A stretch of 64,000 nucleotides of DNA from Planctomycetota bacterium (GCA_002683825.1 NYUD01000030.1:1-64000), one strand, 5' to 3'; positions 27,595-39,549 are shown, counted from the first letter of the stretch. Numbers and translations: made by a program. The notes: generated by a model from the letters alone, not told the origin.

Positions 27595-29139
27595 ATGGCG
27601 TGCGTCGACGACCGAGACCGGGATCCCTCGGGAGAGCCACCGCAGAACCCCGCAGCCGTTCGCGAGTGGCTCGAATGGCTCGAATGGCTTGCCGCCGATC
27701 ACGGCCGGCTCGCCGCCCTGGACGAGGATACGTTACGACGACTGCGTGACGCAGGTGGCCGCATCGCCTTTCCCGACCGGACGCAACGGCGCACCCTCGC
27801 GCGCAAGCGCCGCGGAAACATCCGTCGGCAATCGCGCAAGAGAGATGACGCCGCCCTCGACGCAACCAGCAATCGTGCCCTCAAGCGGGCACTGCGCTTT
27901 GGGGTTGCCCCGCTTCAGCTCGCAATTTCCTCCGAAAACCGGCGCTTGCTCGAAAGGCAAGCGGCTCCTCGACCGGGCCCTGAGGAAACCGGCACTGGCG
28001 GGCGGCGTCTAGAGCAGCCCCGCGATTGCTACATCTGCAAGGCTCCCCATCGAGATCTGCACCACCACTACGATTCGCTGTGCCCGCCCTGCGCAGCCCT
28101 CAACTGGGAAAAGCGCACACAGACGGCAGACCTCGCAGGACGCGTCGCCCTGATCACCGGCGCACGGGTCAAGATAGGTTTCGAGGCGGCCCTGATGCTG
28201 TTGCGAGCCGGCGCGACGGTGGTCGCCACGACGAGGTTTCCCCGCGACTCTGGACAGCGTTTCGCCCGCGAGAAGGACTTCGACAACTGGCGCGAGCGCC
28301 TGCAGATCCACGGCCTCGATCTACGCCATACAGCGGGCGTGGAGAACCTGGCCAGGCACCTCATCGAAACCCTTCCACGGCTCGATTTTCTCATCCACAA
28401 CGCTTGCCAAACCGTCCGGCGTCCCCCTGCCTACTACGCCCATCTGATGGAGAGGGAGCGCAAGCTTGCCCTGGATCCGGGTACGTGTGCACCCATTCCC
28501 CTGAATGGCGCAATCTCGCAGCCCGGGGCGCTGAACGACGGCATCTCCGCTTCCGAACTCTGCCAGCTGGACTTGCTGCAGGAAAACCACCAGGCCCATC
28601 TCTTTCCGCTGGGTATCTACGACGGCGACGGCCAGCAGCTCGATCTGCGGGACATAAATTCCTGGCGGATGGACCTGGCCGACGTCCCAACGATCGAACT
28701 GATCGAGGTGCAGCTCGTCAATTCGATCGCTCCGTTCCTCTTGACCGCGCGTCTCAAAGAGCTGATGGTGCGCTGCGAATCCCGGGACAAGCACGTGGTC
28801 AACGTCTCGGCCATGGAGGGACAGTTCTACCGTACCTTCAAGACCACCCGGCACCCCCACACCAACATGGCCAAAGCGGCGCTCAACATGATGACCCGTA
28901 CCTCCGCAGCGGACTTCGTGAAGGACGGGATCCACATGAACAGCGTGGATACAGGCTGGGTTACGGACGAAGACCCGTTCGCAAGAACCGTGAACAAGGA
29001 AATCGAGAACAGGTTCGCTCCTCCCCTGGATGCGATCGACGGCGCGGCGCGAGTGCTGGATCCGATCTTCAACGGCTTCAGCACGGGCGTGCATTGCTGG
29101 GGACAATTCCTCAAGGACTACCAGCCCACGAGCTGGTGA
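27595..29139 (+). CDS. Short-chain dehydrogenase with N-terminal extension and Cys4 motif
   Basis: 514 residues. Residues 1-140 are charged and of unknown fold. A probable zinc-binding knuckle follows with Cys145, Cys148, Cys163 and Cys166 and a His-rich loop. From residue 178 a Rossmann dehydrogenase begins: TGARVKIG (NAD(P) loop), LDFLIHNAC (usually NNAG), and VVNVSAMEG with catalytic Ser405. The active-site YxxxK is replaced by Thr423-x-x-x-Lys427 (HTNMAKAAL), so the usual tyrosine is missing. A 90-residue insertion separates the NAC and Ser regions. The substrate is unknown. No clear Shine-Dalgarno is seen. It is followed after 2 bases by a TPR lipoprotein gene. Confidence 0.85.
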   Translation: MACVDDRDRDPSGEPPQNPAAVREWLEWLEWLAADHGRLAALDEDTLRRLRDAGGRIAFPDRTQRRTLARKRRGNIRRQSRKRDDAALDATSNRALKRALRFGVAPLQLAISSENRRLLERQAAPRPGPEETGTGGRRLEQPRDCYICKAPHRDLHHHYDSLCPPCAALNWEKRTQTADLAGRVALITGARVKIGFEAALMLLRAGATVVATTRFPRDSGQRFAREKDFDNWRERLQIHGLDLRHTAGVENLARHLIETLPRLDFLIHNACQTVRRPPAYYAHLMERERKLALDPGTCAPIPLNGAISQPGALNDGISASELCQLDLLQENHQAHLFPLGIYDGDGQQLDLRDINSWRMDLADVPTIELIEVQLVNSIAPFLLTARLKELMVRCESRDKHVVNVSAMEGQFYRTFKTTRHPHTNMAKAALNMMTRTSAADFVKDGIHMNSVDTGWVTDEDPFARTVNKEIENRFAPPLDAIDGAARVLDPIFNGFSTGVHCWGQFLKDYQPTSW

Positions 29140-29141
29140 GC

Positions 29142-29984
29142 ATGGGGTCTCGGCTCGCCAGGCTCGGGATCGTTTTGGCGACCCTGGCCGGCGCCTGCGC
29201 GCCGAATCAGGTGACACCGGATCAGGCGCCGGGCGCACCGTCGACCAAGCCCGTCGAAACAACACCGGAACTCGAGGGCGGCCGGCGTCCCCGTTTACGC
29301 CCCATGGCTCCCGCCCTGCGGCCCGTGATTCAAGAAATCGGAGAGGGTCGTCTGGAAGCTGCCCGCGGACTCGCCCTGGACCATCTCGAAGAGCATGGGC
29401 AGGACGGCCAGGCCGCCTTTCTGGTCGGACTGTCCTTTGAAAAGGCCGGCAACTTCGGCGCGGCGCGTCCGTGGTTTCAACGGGCACTCCGGGATGCGCC
29501 GGATTACTTCATCTTGCACGACTACCTCGGCCGCACGCAGTTGATGCTCGGTGAACTGGAAGCCGCACGGCACGAGTTCGAGGCATTCGCCGGAATCGAT
29601 CCGCTCGAGCCCAAGGCCGTCTATGGCCTGGGACTGATAGAACTGGAGCATACTCGGCTGAAACCGGCTGCAACCGAATTCCGTCGGGCGCTCGAACTCT
29701 TCGAAATACTGAAGGAAGAAAATCCGCCCATGTACCGCGCACGAGCCTCGGAACGCGCACAGTGTTATGCGCGTCTGGCAGACGTCCACTTCGCGCGGGA
29801 TGAGTACGAGGCGGCGCGCGAAAACTTGCTGCAGGCCACGACCATCGCGCCGGATAACATCAGTGCCTTCTACGCTTTGAGCCTGGTCCATCGCCGGCTC
29901 GGAGATGACGCGAGCGCGGATCGAGCTCTGGATCGCTACGAAACGCGCCGAAAGGAACTCTCGGCAGTCCAGGGGGATCGGTGA
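29142..29984 (+). CDS. TPR lipoprotein
   Basis: 280 residues from an ATG 2 bases after the dehydrogenase stop; a GTG two codons upstream would overlap that stop. The lipobox is ATLAGAC with Cys19. From about residue 60 come at least four tetratricopeptide units (for example AARPWFQRALRDAPDYFILH, AVYGLGLIELEH, ENLLQATTIAPDNISAFYAL). It probably forms a protein-interaction scaffold at the outer membrane or periplasm. The stop overlaps the start of the next gene as GTGA, which implies coupled translation and a joint role with the FG-GAP lipoprotein. Confidence 0.85.
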   Translation: MGSRLARLGIVLATLAGACAPNQVTPDQAPGAPSTKPVETTPELEGGRRPRLRPMAPALRPVIQEIGEGRLEAARGLALDHLEEHGQDGQAAFLVGLSFEKAGNFGAARPWFQRALRDAPDYFILHDYLGRTQLMLGELEAARHEFEAFAGIDPLEPKAVYGLGLIELEHTRLKPAATEFRRALELFEILKEENPPMYRARASERAQCYARLADVHFARDEYEAARENLLQATTIAPDNISAFYALSLVHRRLGDDASADRALDRYETRRKELSAVQGDR

Positions 29985-31612
29985 ATCGCCCGGCTCGCGC
30001 CACTTGCATCGCTCTGAGCCTGGCCGCCACGACAGGATGTGATGAGCGAACGCAAAGGAAGGGCCTTGACTTCACAGAACTCGGGGCGGCTGCCGGTCTG
30101 GATCTGGTGACCACCTCGGGCGAGACCCCGTCGACCGAGATCCTCGAGGTCAAGGGCGGCGGGATCGGCCTGATCGATCATGATCGCGACGGGGACCTGG
30201 ATGTCTTCGTTCCCAACGGTGCGTCCATGGCCCATCCGCAAGCCGGTCCCGGCTCGAGACTATTCGAAAACCTGGGCGCGCTCTCCTTCGCAGATGCGAC
30301 GCCGGCCAGCGGCATCGATTTCCGACGCTTCGCGATGGGTGTCGCCGTCGGCGACGCGGACGGCAACGGCTGGGACGACCTTTTCGTGACCTGCTATGGG
30401 CGCAACGGGCTCCTCTACAACGAAAGTGGGCGCTTCGAGGAGGGCGGCAAACGCTCGAATGAGGGGCATGACGCGTGGAGTACGGCGGCGGCCTTCGGGG
30501 ATCTCGATCGGGATGGCGATCTCGATCTCTATGTCGCCAACTACCTGGACTTCGACGTCCAGAATCCGCCGGCCCGTTCGACGTTCAAGGGAGCGCCGGT
30601 CTTCAAGGGGCCGCGGGGCCTGCAGGCGCAGAACGACGCGTTGCTAGAAAACACCGGACAGGGACGGTTTCTCGAGATCGGCGAGTCGTCCGGCTGCTGC
30701 GCAGTCGACCCGGCCTACGGCCTCGGCGTGGTCATCCTCGACTTCGACGCCGACGGTCTTCAGGACATCTACGTCGGCAACGACTCCACGCCCAATTTCC
30801 TGTTCCGCAACCTCGGGCGGTTGACCTTCGAGGAGATCGGTTTGAGGTCCGGCCTCTCGGCAAACGTCGATGGGTCGACCCAGTCCACCATGGGAATCGG
30901 GATCGCCGATGTAAGCGGAAATGGCTTCCCCGACATCTTCACGACGAACTTCTCCAACGACACCAACACCTTGCACATGAACAAGGGCGGCCGCTTCTTC
31001 GATGACGAAACGCGCCGCTTCGGCCTTGGTATGCGGGAGTTTGCCCTGGTCGGATGGGCCTGCGGGCTGTACGACTTTGACCTCGACGGAGACGAGGACC
31101 TGCTTTTCTTCAACGGTCACGTCTACCCCAATGCCTCCTTGGAGATCATGGATTCCGACTACCGCCAGCCCCCGAGGCTCTACGAGCGCAAGGGACATGC
31201 CTTCTACAAGGTCGAGGCATCTGAGGCGGGAGCCTTTCTGGACCGGGTTCATTGCGACCGTGGGGCCGCCTTCGGGGACCTGGATGGAGACGGCGACATC
31301 GATGTGGTCGTCTCCGAATTGAACGGACCGCTGCGCCTGCTCCGCAACGACACCACGGCCGAGGGGTGGCTGATCGTCGAGTTGATTCCTACGTCCCTCG
31401 GCAGTCGCATCGAGGTCGAGGGAGGAGGCTCTCGTCAAACACGCTGGATCCATTCCGGAGGCAGCTTTCTCTCCTCCTCCGCTCCCTACGTTCACTTCGG
31501 ATTGCCAAGGGGATGCCAGAGCGTCGAACTACGCGTCACCTGGCCGGACGGTCACGTGCAACGGATGTCTCGAGTGATGGCCGATCAACACCTGCGCATC
31601 CGGCGCCATTGA
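29981..31612 (+). CDS. FG-GAP/UnbV (CRTAC1-like) lipoprotein
   Basis: 543 residues from a GTG overlapping the previous stop, with AGGGGG just upstream. The lipobox is LAATTGC (Cys20). Four or more FG-GAP/VCBS blades follow, each with a calcium loop such as [33 protein letters not shown] or [11 protein letters not shown]. This implies a seven-bladed propeller. The C-terminal 100 residues fit the ASPIC/UnbV domain ([20 protein letters not shown] and [11 protein letters not shown]). CRTAC1-like proteins are common in Planctomycetes and Acidobacteria, usually with TPR partners as here; their biochemical role is not established. Confidence 0.92.
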   Translation: MNRPARATCIALSLAATTGCDERTQRKGLDFTELGAAAGLDLVTTSGETPSTEILEVKGGGIGLIDHDRDGDLDVFVPNGASMAHPQAGPGSRLFENLGALSFADATPASGIDFRRFAMGVAVGDADGNGWDDLFVTCYGRNGLLYNESGRFEEGGKRSNEGHDAWSTAAAFGDLDRDGDLDLYVANYLDFDVQNPPARSTFKGAPVFKGPRGLQAQNDALLENTGQGRFLEIGESSGCCAVDPAYGLGVVILDFDADGLQDIYVGNDSTPNFLFRNLGRLTFEEIGLRSGLSANVDGSTQSTMGIGIADVSGNGFPDIFTTNFSNDTNTLHMNKGGRFFDDETRRFGLGMREFALVGWACGLYDFDLDGDEDLLFFNGHVYPNASLEIMDSDYRQPPRLYERKGHAFYKVEASEAGAFLDRVHCDRGAAFGDLDGDGDIDVVVSELNGPLRLLRNDTTAEGWLIVELIPTSLGSRIEVEGGGSRQTRWIHSGGSFLSSSAPYVHFGLPRGCQSVELRVTWPDGHVQRMSRVMADQHLRIRRH

Positions 31613-31719
31613 GCCATTCGGCACTCCTGAGAAAACGGGGCAGCCGATTGACTGGCTCCGCTCGATTCGCTCTCCTCGCTCTCCCGCGCTCCCCTCCGTT
31701 GCGGACAACCTATCGAACC

Positions 31720-33372
31720 ATGGCCAACCTCGTCGAAACGGCTTCCTGGAAAGCTCTCGTCCGTCACCAGCGCGCAATGGAGTCCCGACACATGCGGGAT
31801 CTTTTCGCAGAGGACCCGCAACGCTTTTCCAAGCTTTCGCTACGGCTCGACGATCTGCTCTTCGACTACTCGAAAAACCGTGTGGTTGAAGAGACCATGA
31901 AACTCCTGATAGATCTGGCGGAAGAGGCCGGTCTGGCTGAACGCATCCAACGCCTTTTCGCCGGCGCGAAGATCAATGTCACCGAAGGGCGTGCGGTGCT
32001 GCATACAGCCCTTCGCAACCGCTCCAACGAACCGGTTTACGTCGACGGTGAGGACGTGATGCCCGGCGTTCACGCGGTGCTGGCAAGAATGCGTGAACTG
32101 ACCGAACGAATCCGATCGGGCGCCTGGAAGGGACACACGGGAAAACCGATCAGCAACGTCGTCAACATCGGGATCGGTGGCTCCGACCTTGGACCGGTGC
32201 TGGTCACGGAGGCGCTTCGCCCCTACTGGCACGAGAATCTGAAGGTGCACTTCGTCTCCAATATCGACGCAACGCACCTGACCGAGACGTTGAAGCGAGT
32301 AGCACCGGAGACCACGCTTTTCTGCGTCGCTTCGAAGACCTTCACGACGCAAGAAACATTGACCAACGCTCACAGCGCGCGCGATTGGCTCGTCAGTGCG
32401 CTCGGGAGCGATCAGGCCGTCGCCAGGCATTTCGTCGCCCTCTCCACCAATACGCAAGCCGTCGGCGAGTTCGGGATAGACCCCGAGAACATGTTCGAGT
32501 TCTGGGACTGGGTCGGGGGCCGCTATTCGCTGTGGTCGGCCATCGGCTTGCCCATCGCCCTCGTGATCGGGATGGACCGCTTTGAAGAGCTTCTCACGGG
32601 CGCCTTCGAGGTCGATCAGCACTTCCGATCCGCCCCCCTCGACAGGAACATCCCCGTGATCATGGCGCTCCTGGGCGTCTGGTATCACAACTTCTTCGGC
32701 GCCCACACCCATGCCATCCTGCCCTACGACCAGTACCTGCATCGCTTCCCGGCCTACCTCCAGCAGGCGGACATGGAAAGCAACGGCAAGAGCGTGGACA
32801 CACAGGGGCGCCTCATCGACGACTACACGACGGGCCCGGTCATCTGGGGCGAACCGGGCACCAACGGCCAGCACGCCTTCTACCAGTTGATTCACCAGGG
32901 CAACCGCCTCATCCCCGCTGACTTCATCGCGCCGGCACGCCCCCAGAACCCCCTGGGGGAACATCACGATATTCTTCTGGCCAACTTCTTCGCGCAAACG
33001 GAAGCCCTGATGAGGGGCAAGACGGCCGAGGAAGTACGCGCCGAGCTGAAGTCCAAGGGTGTAGAGGGCGAACAGCTCGAACAACTGGTTCCCCACAAGG
33101 TCTTCACCGGCAACCGGCCGACAAACTCGATTCTATTCGAGCGGCTCGACCCACGGACGCTCGGGCGACTGATTGCCCTCTATGAGCACAAGATCTTCGT
33201 GCAGGGCACGATATGGCGCGTCAACAGCTACGACCAGTGGGGCGTGGAGCTCGGCAAGCAACTGACAAAAGTCATCCTCTCCGAACTGGAAGGCGATGCC
33301 GCCGTGGACTCGCACGACGGTTCGACCAACGCGCTGATCGAACACTACAAGGCCTCCCGGGCGCGAGGGTGA
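31720..33372 (+). CDS. pgi: Glucose-6-phosphate isomerase
   Basis: 550 residues, the long (E. coli/eukaryotic type) form, interconverting glucose 6-phosphate and fructose 6-phosphate. [11 protein letters not shown] binds the sugar phosphate. [15 protein letters not shown] is signature 1 and [18 protein letters not shown] is signature 2, with the catalytic Glu and His regions present. The end, QWGVELGK followed by a Lys-containing helix, is also conserved. The open frame extends about 470 bases upstream, but that part overlaps the preceding gene, so the ATG at 31720 is chosen. No strong Shine-Dalgarno is seen. It lies 107 bases after the FG-GAP gene. Confidence 0.96.
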   Translation: MANLVETASWKALVRHQRAMESRHMRDLFAEDPQRFSKLSLRLDDLLFDYSKNRVVEETMKLLIDLAEEAGLAERIQRLFAGAKINVTEGRAVLHTALRNRSNEPVYVDGEDVMPGVHAVLARMRELTERIRSGAWKGHTGKPISNVVNIGIGGSDLGPVLVTEALRPYWHENLKVHFVSNIDATHLTETLKRVAPETTLFCVASKTFTTQETLTNAHSARDWLVSALGSDQAVARHFVALSTNTQAVGEFGIDPENMFEFWDWVGGRYSLWSAIGLPIALVIGMDRFEELLTGAFEVDQHFRSAPLDRNIPVIMALLGVWYHNFFGAHTHAILPYDQYLHRFPAYLQQADMESNGKSVDTQGRLIDDYTTGPVIWGEPGTNGQHAFYQLIHQGNRLIPADFIAPARPQNPLGEHHDILLANFFAQTEALMRGKTAEEVRAELKSKGVEGEQLEQLVPHKVFTGNRPTNSILFERLDPRTLGRLIALYEHKIFVQGTIWRVNSYDQWGVELGKQLTKVILSELEGDAAVDSHDGSTNALIEHYKASRARG

Positions 33373-33493
33373 GCTCCGATCAGGGCGACCGCGACCCGTC
33401 CCCCATGGCCATCCGGTTCTCTGGTTCGTCGCCTCGACTTTCGTCGTCGCACGCCGAAGCTTGCCCATATTTCACACCTCCTGCCCCCCCGAA

Positions 33494-33526
33494 GAAAAAG
33501 CCCTGAAGCTCGCGCTTCTGGGCTTT
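33494..33526 (-). terminator. Terminator between convergent genes
   Basis: AGCCC-T-GAAGC (33499-33509) pairs with GCTTC-T-GGGCT (33514-33524) around a TCGC loop, with one internal mismatch. On the minus strand the hairpin is followed by TTTTTCTTC, a good T-run, so it should end the di-haem oxidoreductase transcript. On the plus strand only TTTC follows, so it may weakly serve pgi as well. Confidence 0.8.
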
Positions 33527-33558
33527 CTCGATCGCCTGGGCAAGAGCCCATTCACGTG

Positions 33559-35040
<1,482 letters not shown>

Positions 35041-35182
35041 CGAACTTGTTCCTCGCTTGTCAGGGTTCACCGTGCCCCCCCCCCCTAGTACATATGCGAC
35101 CTAGCACAAGTGCGCAACCTCCAGCGCCTTGTATGGGCCCCAGCAGCCCACCCAGGAAGGCAGAAATCAGGAAGCTGTATTT

Positions 35183-37333
35183 TTAGCTCCCTCCGACCTG
35201 AACCTCCGCCGTGCCCAGGACCTGGGGCCTGTGCAGGCGAGCCCTCCAAACCCCTCTCCCCTGGGTGGCGAGCGTGATGCGGTTGCGGTCGGGCTCCAGC
35301 AATATGTCGATCACGGGCACGACCGGCAATCCAGTCCCGAAAGCGGCCCAGCTCCCGCCCGAGTCGAAGCTCCAGAGAAGCCCCGCATCGGTCCCGACGA
35401 AGAGCATCTCCCGTCCCGACGCGAGGCGCCAAACGGAAACGGTGTTGACCGGAACGTCAGGCAGGTTCTGGTCGATCGCAATCCACGTCGCACCGGTGTC
35501 GGTCGTACGGAGCAATTGACTCGTGGCGAAAACGGCGACTGCGAGAAACGCTCGGGACGCATCGCCGGGGTTCACCGCGATCTCCCGGGTGACCCGCGGC
35601 CAACCTGGAATGGCGCTCAACGAGAGATTCCAGCTGACACCACCGTCCGTCGAGACCTGGACGTTGCCGTCGTTGGTCGCCGCGTAAAGGACGGATGGGT
35701 TCGTGGGGGCTTGAGCCAGGCATCGAATGGCCCCCGTCCCGGTCGTAAGGTCCCCGCTCAGGACAGACCACGTGCTACCACCGTCCAGGCTGCGATGAAT
35801 CCGATGTGTCGCATACAGCATGCGATTCGAGTCGGTGCGATCGATCAGATAAGGCGGCAGAAAGCAGTTTCGATCGGAGGGCGGTATGCCGTTGCCCGCC
35901 CAGGAAAAACTCATCCCACCATCGCTCGATACGTAGAGGTTGCCTGTCCCCTGAAACTCGACGAATACCCGCGCAGCATTCGCAGGGTCGATCTGGGTCC
36001 ATCCGCCGTCGCCGCCGAAGACCTGCGTCCACTTGAGGTCCGTACCATCGCGCCGGTTGCTGCCGTTGTCCTGCGTCCCGCCGAAGTAGATCTCATCATC
36101 GGTGGGGTGGCTGGAAAGGCCCGCATAGAACTGAATGGTTCCCAACCCATCGTTCAAGGCTTCCCAGCTCGAGCCGAGGTTCGAAGTGCGGTGCACACCC
36201 CCGTCATCTCCGACGATCAACCGTCCCGCCGCATCCCAAGCGCAGGCGTGCAGATCCACGTGCGGAGGCGTGACGTTGGCAAAACCCAGGCCTGCGTCGG
36301 TCGTGCGATGCAGACCCAGGCCCCCGAAGAAAGCGTGGCCGGCATTCGTCGGCCGAACGCTGACTACGGACAGATACCAGCCGTAGGAGGCCTGGATGTT
36401 TCCGAGGGCGATCTGCGTCCAGCTGATGCCTCCATCGTCACTTCTGTACGCCCCCTCCATCGATGCACCGCCACCGGTGGCACCGGCCGGCAGGGTGATC
36501 ATCGCGTAGAGACGCGAGGCGTCGCTGGGCGCCACCGCCACGCTGACTCGGCCGGTCGAAGAGGCCGGGGGCAACCCCCCCGCAAGACGAACCCAGCTCG
36601 CCCCCGAATCGCTGCTCTTGTAGATCCCGTTCTGGGGCGAGCCGAAGATGCGACCGATACCCGCATAGAGGACGCTGGGATCCAGCGGATCGGCGACCAG
36701 GTCGGTCGCCGACAGGCTCGGCAGCCCGCCCGATAGCAGCTGCCAGCTCGCGCCGCCGTCGGTCGACTTGAAGACCCCGACCGGGCCCGTGGCACCGGGG
36801 TGTCCCTTCGCGGCAGCGAGCTCCGGAAAGCCCCCCGCACGCGTGACCGCAGCATAGATCGTGTCCGGCAGGCCGCGCTCGACCAGGATCCTCGAAAAGG
36901 CCCGTCCGGAGAAGTCGGCCGCTCCAAGGTGAACCCAGGAGGCGCCGGCGTCGGTCGACTTGTACAACCCCAGACCATAGCGGCTGTGGTTGGCGTAGTT
37001 GGCCTCCCCGGTCCCGGCATAGAGAACGTTCTCGTCATGCGGATCCATAGCCAGGGCGCCTATCGCCGAAGAGGGCATGTCATCGGTCAGGCTCTTCCAC
37101 GTCTGCCCGCCGTCCTCGCTACGCCACACGCCGCTGTCGGCCCCACCGGCAAAGTACAGATCGGGATCCGTCGGGCTGCAAACCACGGCCGCGATTCGAC
37201 CGGCGTATTCGCCGTTGTCGATGGGCGCCGGTCCCAGTTCGTGCCAGCGGACGGTCGCGGGCCGGGTCAGGTTCTGGGCCGCTGAAGCCGTAACGAGAAG
37301 CGCCAGGGCCACAAGAGCCTGCGTGCAGTTCAT
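35183..37333 (-). CDS. Exported BNR/sortilin-like beta-propeller protein
   Basis: 716 residues from an ATG at 37333, preceded by GGAGGTG at 7 bases and overlapping the previous stop (ATGA). The signal peptide is residues 1-19 (ending VTASAAQ). The protein is built of many BNR/Asp-box blades: SEDGGQTWKSL, STDAGASWVHL, STDGGASWQLL, SSDSGASWVRL, SDDGGISWTQI, STDGGVSWNLS and others, each followed by phrases like DPSVLYAG. This predicts one or two multi-bladed propellers as in sialidases and VPS10/sortilin-like proteins. Catalytic sialidase residues are not evident. An extracellular binding role is likely, translationally coupled with the DUF4198-like protein. Confidence 0.9.
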   Translation of the reverse strand: MNCTQALVALALLVTASAAQNLTRPATVRWHELGPAPIDNGEYAGRIAAVVCSPTDPDLYFAGGADSGVWRSEDGGQTWKSLTDDMPSSAIGALAMDPHDENVLYAGTGEANYANHSRYGLGLYKSTDAGASWVHLGAADFSGRAFSRILVERGLPDTIYAAVTRAGGFPELAAAKGHPGATGPVGVFKSTDGGASWQLLSGGLPSLSATDLVADPLDPSVLYAGIGRIFGSPQNGIYKSSDSGASWVRLAGGLPPASSTGRVSVAVAPSDASRLYAMITLPAGATGGGASMEGAYRSDDGGISWTQIALGNIQASYGWYLSVVSVRPTNAGHAFFGGLGLHRTTDAGLGFANVTPPHVDLHACAWDAAGRLIVGDDGGVHRTSNLGSSWEALNDGLGTIQFYAGLSSHPTDDEIYFGGTQDNGSNRRDGTDLKWTQVFGGDGGWTQIDPANAARVFVEFQGTGNLYVSSDGGMSFSWAGNGIPPSDRNCFLPPYLIDRTDSNRMLYATHRIHRSLDGGSTWSVLSGDLTTGTGAIRCLAQAPTNPSVLYAATNDGNVQVSTDGGVSWNLSLSAIPGWPRVTREIAVNPGDASRAFLAVAVFATSQLLRTTDTGATWIAIDQNLPDVPVNTVSVWRLASGREMLFVGTDAGLLWSFDSGGSWAAFGTGLPVVPVIDILLEPDRNRITLATQGRGVWRARLHRPQVLGTAEVQVGGS

Positions 37334-38169
37334 TTGCCGCCACCTCCCTGACGCGGATCCCCCGGGGGCACCTCGAAGGTGAGGGTCGCACTGTAGATCT
37401 CCCAGTCGGCCGCCTCGTCCGGTGCGACCCGGGCATGGTGGGCTTCGACGGCCCAGACACCCGCGACGGTGATGGTAAAGAAACCGCTCCCGAAGGAGTC
37501 CGTCAGGAAGGTCTGCGTCCTTGCGGTCGCGATGTGGCGAGCGATGACCTTCGTCCAGGCCTTGGCGGGGTTCGGTACGTAGATGCGCAACGGCAGGTCG
37601 CTCTTCACCGGAACGGAGGCGGGATCGGCCAGGGGGCGGATCTCGACCGCCTGGCCGGTCTTGCTCTGGGCGGTGGCCGAGTTCGGCAGAAACCCCTCCT
37701 TGCCGAGCACACGAACCAAGACCTTGGCGGACTCGATTCGACGGACTCGCAGGGCATCGCCGACCAGGGCCTTCTCCCATCCCTCGGCCAGGGTCTTCGG
37801 ACCGATGCGCGTACGAAGAAAGAGGCGCAACTCCGCAGCCCCCACCCTCTCGATCCGGCCTGCACAGTCGGCCCCGATCATCGTGATCCCGGGCCTATCC
37901 ACCATCAACTCGAGCGCATCCTTGCCCGCAGAGGTGCGCGGGTCGAAGAGGTTCTCCTGCCCTCCCCCGGCCCGCACGAAGAACCAATCGAATCGCCCGG
38001 GCCAGGGGACATTCCTCGGCTCACCGGGACCCAGGTCTTGAAAGCGCACGTGTACGCTTTCTCCCACGAGCATCTCCCATCGATCGGCACGCAGGAAACG
38101 ATTGGTTTGCTGTGAAGGAGCGGGAAACGACAGTCCGAGCAGGGCGAGCGTAACCAGGAGAGGCTTCAC
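37330..38169 (-). CDS. DUF4198-like exported protein
   Basis: 279 residues with an N-terminal signal peptide (MKPLLVTLALLGLSFPAPSQ). The mature part resembles DUF4198 proteins: WEMLVGESVHVRFQDLGPGEP, LPLRIYVPNPAKAW, then a C-terminal beta-sandwich with FFTITVAGVWAVEAHHAR. Related proteins occur near nickel, cobalt or copper uptake genes and are thought to bind metal or act at the surface, but His and Met clusters are not prominent here. Its stop overlaps the start of the BNR-repeat gene by four bases, so the pair is co-translated. The product may be periplasmic. Confidence 0.75.
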   Translation of the reverse strand: MKPLLVTLALLGLSFPAPSQQTNRFLRADRWEMLVGESVHVRFQDLGPGEPRNVPWPGRFDWFFVRAGGGQENLFDPRTSAGKDALELMVDRPGITMIGADCAGRIERVGAAELRLFLRTRIGPKTLAEGWEKALVGDALRVRRIESAKVLVRVLGKEGFLPNSATAQSKTGQAVEIRPLADPASVPVKSDLPLRIYVPNPAKAWTKVIARHIATARTQTFLTDSFGSGFFTITVAGVWAVEAHHARVAPDEAADWEIYSATLTFEVPPGDPRQGGGGK

Positions 38170-38283
38170 GGGAGAAGAAGTATAGCCCCGAGGCCCAGGA
38201 GCGTCCGGGCGGACTCACGGAGTCGACACCGAAGTGCTCCGATTCCCGCCGCAGGGCAGTGCGCTCCCGTCCGACGGGGCTGA

Positions 38284-39549
38284 CTAGAAGGGCCTCGGGG
38301 GCGCTCGCAAGAGCTCGGCCGGCAGCGATTCATCGCTCAGGCTGTGCAGGAAGGCCAGTAGATCGGTCTTCTCTCGGCCCGTCAGATCGAGGACCTCGAT
38401 CAATCGCTCGCTGTTCGGCCGCAAAGGCGCGGCGCCCGCGAGCGTCGAGTAGAACTCGATCACCTCCTCGAGGGTCGCGATCTGTCCTTCGTGCATGTAG
38501 GGCGCGGTACGGGCGATGTTACGCAGCGTGGGGGTCTTGAACTCCTGGGTCGGGTGCTCGTCGCGACGCAGGGTCGCGATCTTGCGGCGCCCGACGGCCC
38601 CTCCGTCGTCGGCGTACACCGAGAGCGAATTGAAGGGGTCTCGCTGCAGTGCGCGGATCCCGATGGGACGCCCCAGATCGGTGCCCTCCTCGGTCGGTAC
38701 CCGGTTCGAATGAAACTCGAGATCGGTGAAGTTGGGGCCGTCGTGGCAAAAGTGGCAGCGGGCCTTGCCCTGGAACAGCTCGAAGCCGCGCTGGGCGGAG
38801 GCCGAGATCGCGCGTTGCTTTTCCGTGTCACCCTCCCGCAGCCCCTCGACGAACACGTCAAAGGGGGCTCGATCCGAGATCAACTTGCGCTGGAAGGCGG
38901 CGATCGACTTGCCGACGTTGACGAAGATCCGGTTCACCCTCAGCCGGTCGGCGGGCTGCATCGACAGCCACGCCTGAGACAAGGGGTGGCCCTCCTGACC
39001 GGGGACGGGAAAACCCCGGGCGGGAAAGCGATCGGGGTCCAGGGGCTCCAGTGTCTCCCGAAACGTCTCGGCAAAGGCGCGCCGATAGGCCGGATCGGAC
39101 GCGATCGTGTGGGCGATTTGAAGACGACTGCCGGCATGTTCGCGCGGATCCTCCAGGGGACCGAGGGCCTGGGACCAGAGCGTGTCCTTGCGCCCGTCCC
39201 AGAAGTACCAGCGGTTGTAGACCACGTTCCACAGCGTCATGGTGTGCCGTGGAAGGTTCGCGACGCCCCGCGCAAGGGAACGCGCGTCGGTCCAGCTGAG
39301 CCGGGGGTCGTGGCAGGTCGCACAGGACACGTCCCCGGCCCCCGAAAGGCGCTCGTCGAAGAACAGCGCCTGGCCGAACCGCGCGGCCGCCTCGCTCTCG
39401 AAGACGGCGTTGGTCGGATCCCCGGGGATCGGCCCGAGGGGCGAGAACTCCAGGGCGATCTTCGTCGCCTCTTCGGAGAGCACGCAGGCAGACTCCACAT
39501 CCTGGCCGTACCCCGTGACGATCGCCGCGAAAACGAAGAGCACCGACAT
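38284..39549 (-). CDS. Cytochrome c peroxidase-family di-haem protein
   Basis: 421 residues. The ATG at 39549 shares its A with the stop of the YtkA-like gene (TGATG), so translation is coupled. A signal peptide is present. Haem sites are CATCH (Cys76-His80) and CHFCH (Cys265-His269). RLSGAGDVSCATCHDP, LWNVVYNRWYFWDGR, and FKTPTLRNIARTAPYMHEGQ are hallmarks of bacterial di-haem peroxidase/MauG relatives. These reduce hydrogen peroxide or oxidise protein or metal partners in the periplasm. It is the last gene of a three-gene unit with YtkA-like and choice-of-anchor-B-like proteins, so a specialised oxidase for those partners is possible. Confidence 0.92.
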   Translation of the reverse strand: MSVLFVFAAIVTGYGQDVESACVLSEEATKIALEFSPLGPIPGDPTNAVFESEAAARFGQALFFDERLSGAGDVSCATCHDPRLSWTDARSLARGVANLPRHTMTLWNVVYNRWYFWDGRKDTLWSQALGPLEDPREHAGSRLQIAHTIASDPAYRRAFAETFRETLEPLDPDRFPARGFPVPGQEGHPLSQAWLSMQPADRLRVNRIFVNVGKSIAAFQRKLISDRAPFDVFVEGLREGDTEKQRAISASAQRGFELFQGKARCHFCHDGPNFTDLEFHSNRVPTEEGTDLGRPIGIRALQRDPFNSLSVYADDGGAVGRRKIATLRRDEHPTQEFKTPTLRNIARTAPYMHEGQIATLEEVIEFYSTLAGAAPLRPNSERLIEVLDLTGREKTDLLAFLHSLSDESLPAELLRAPPRPF

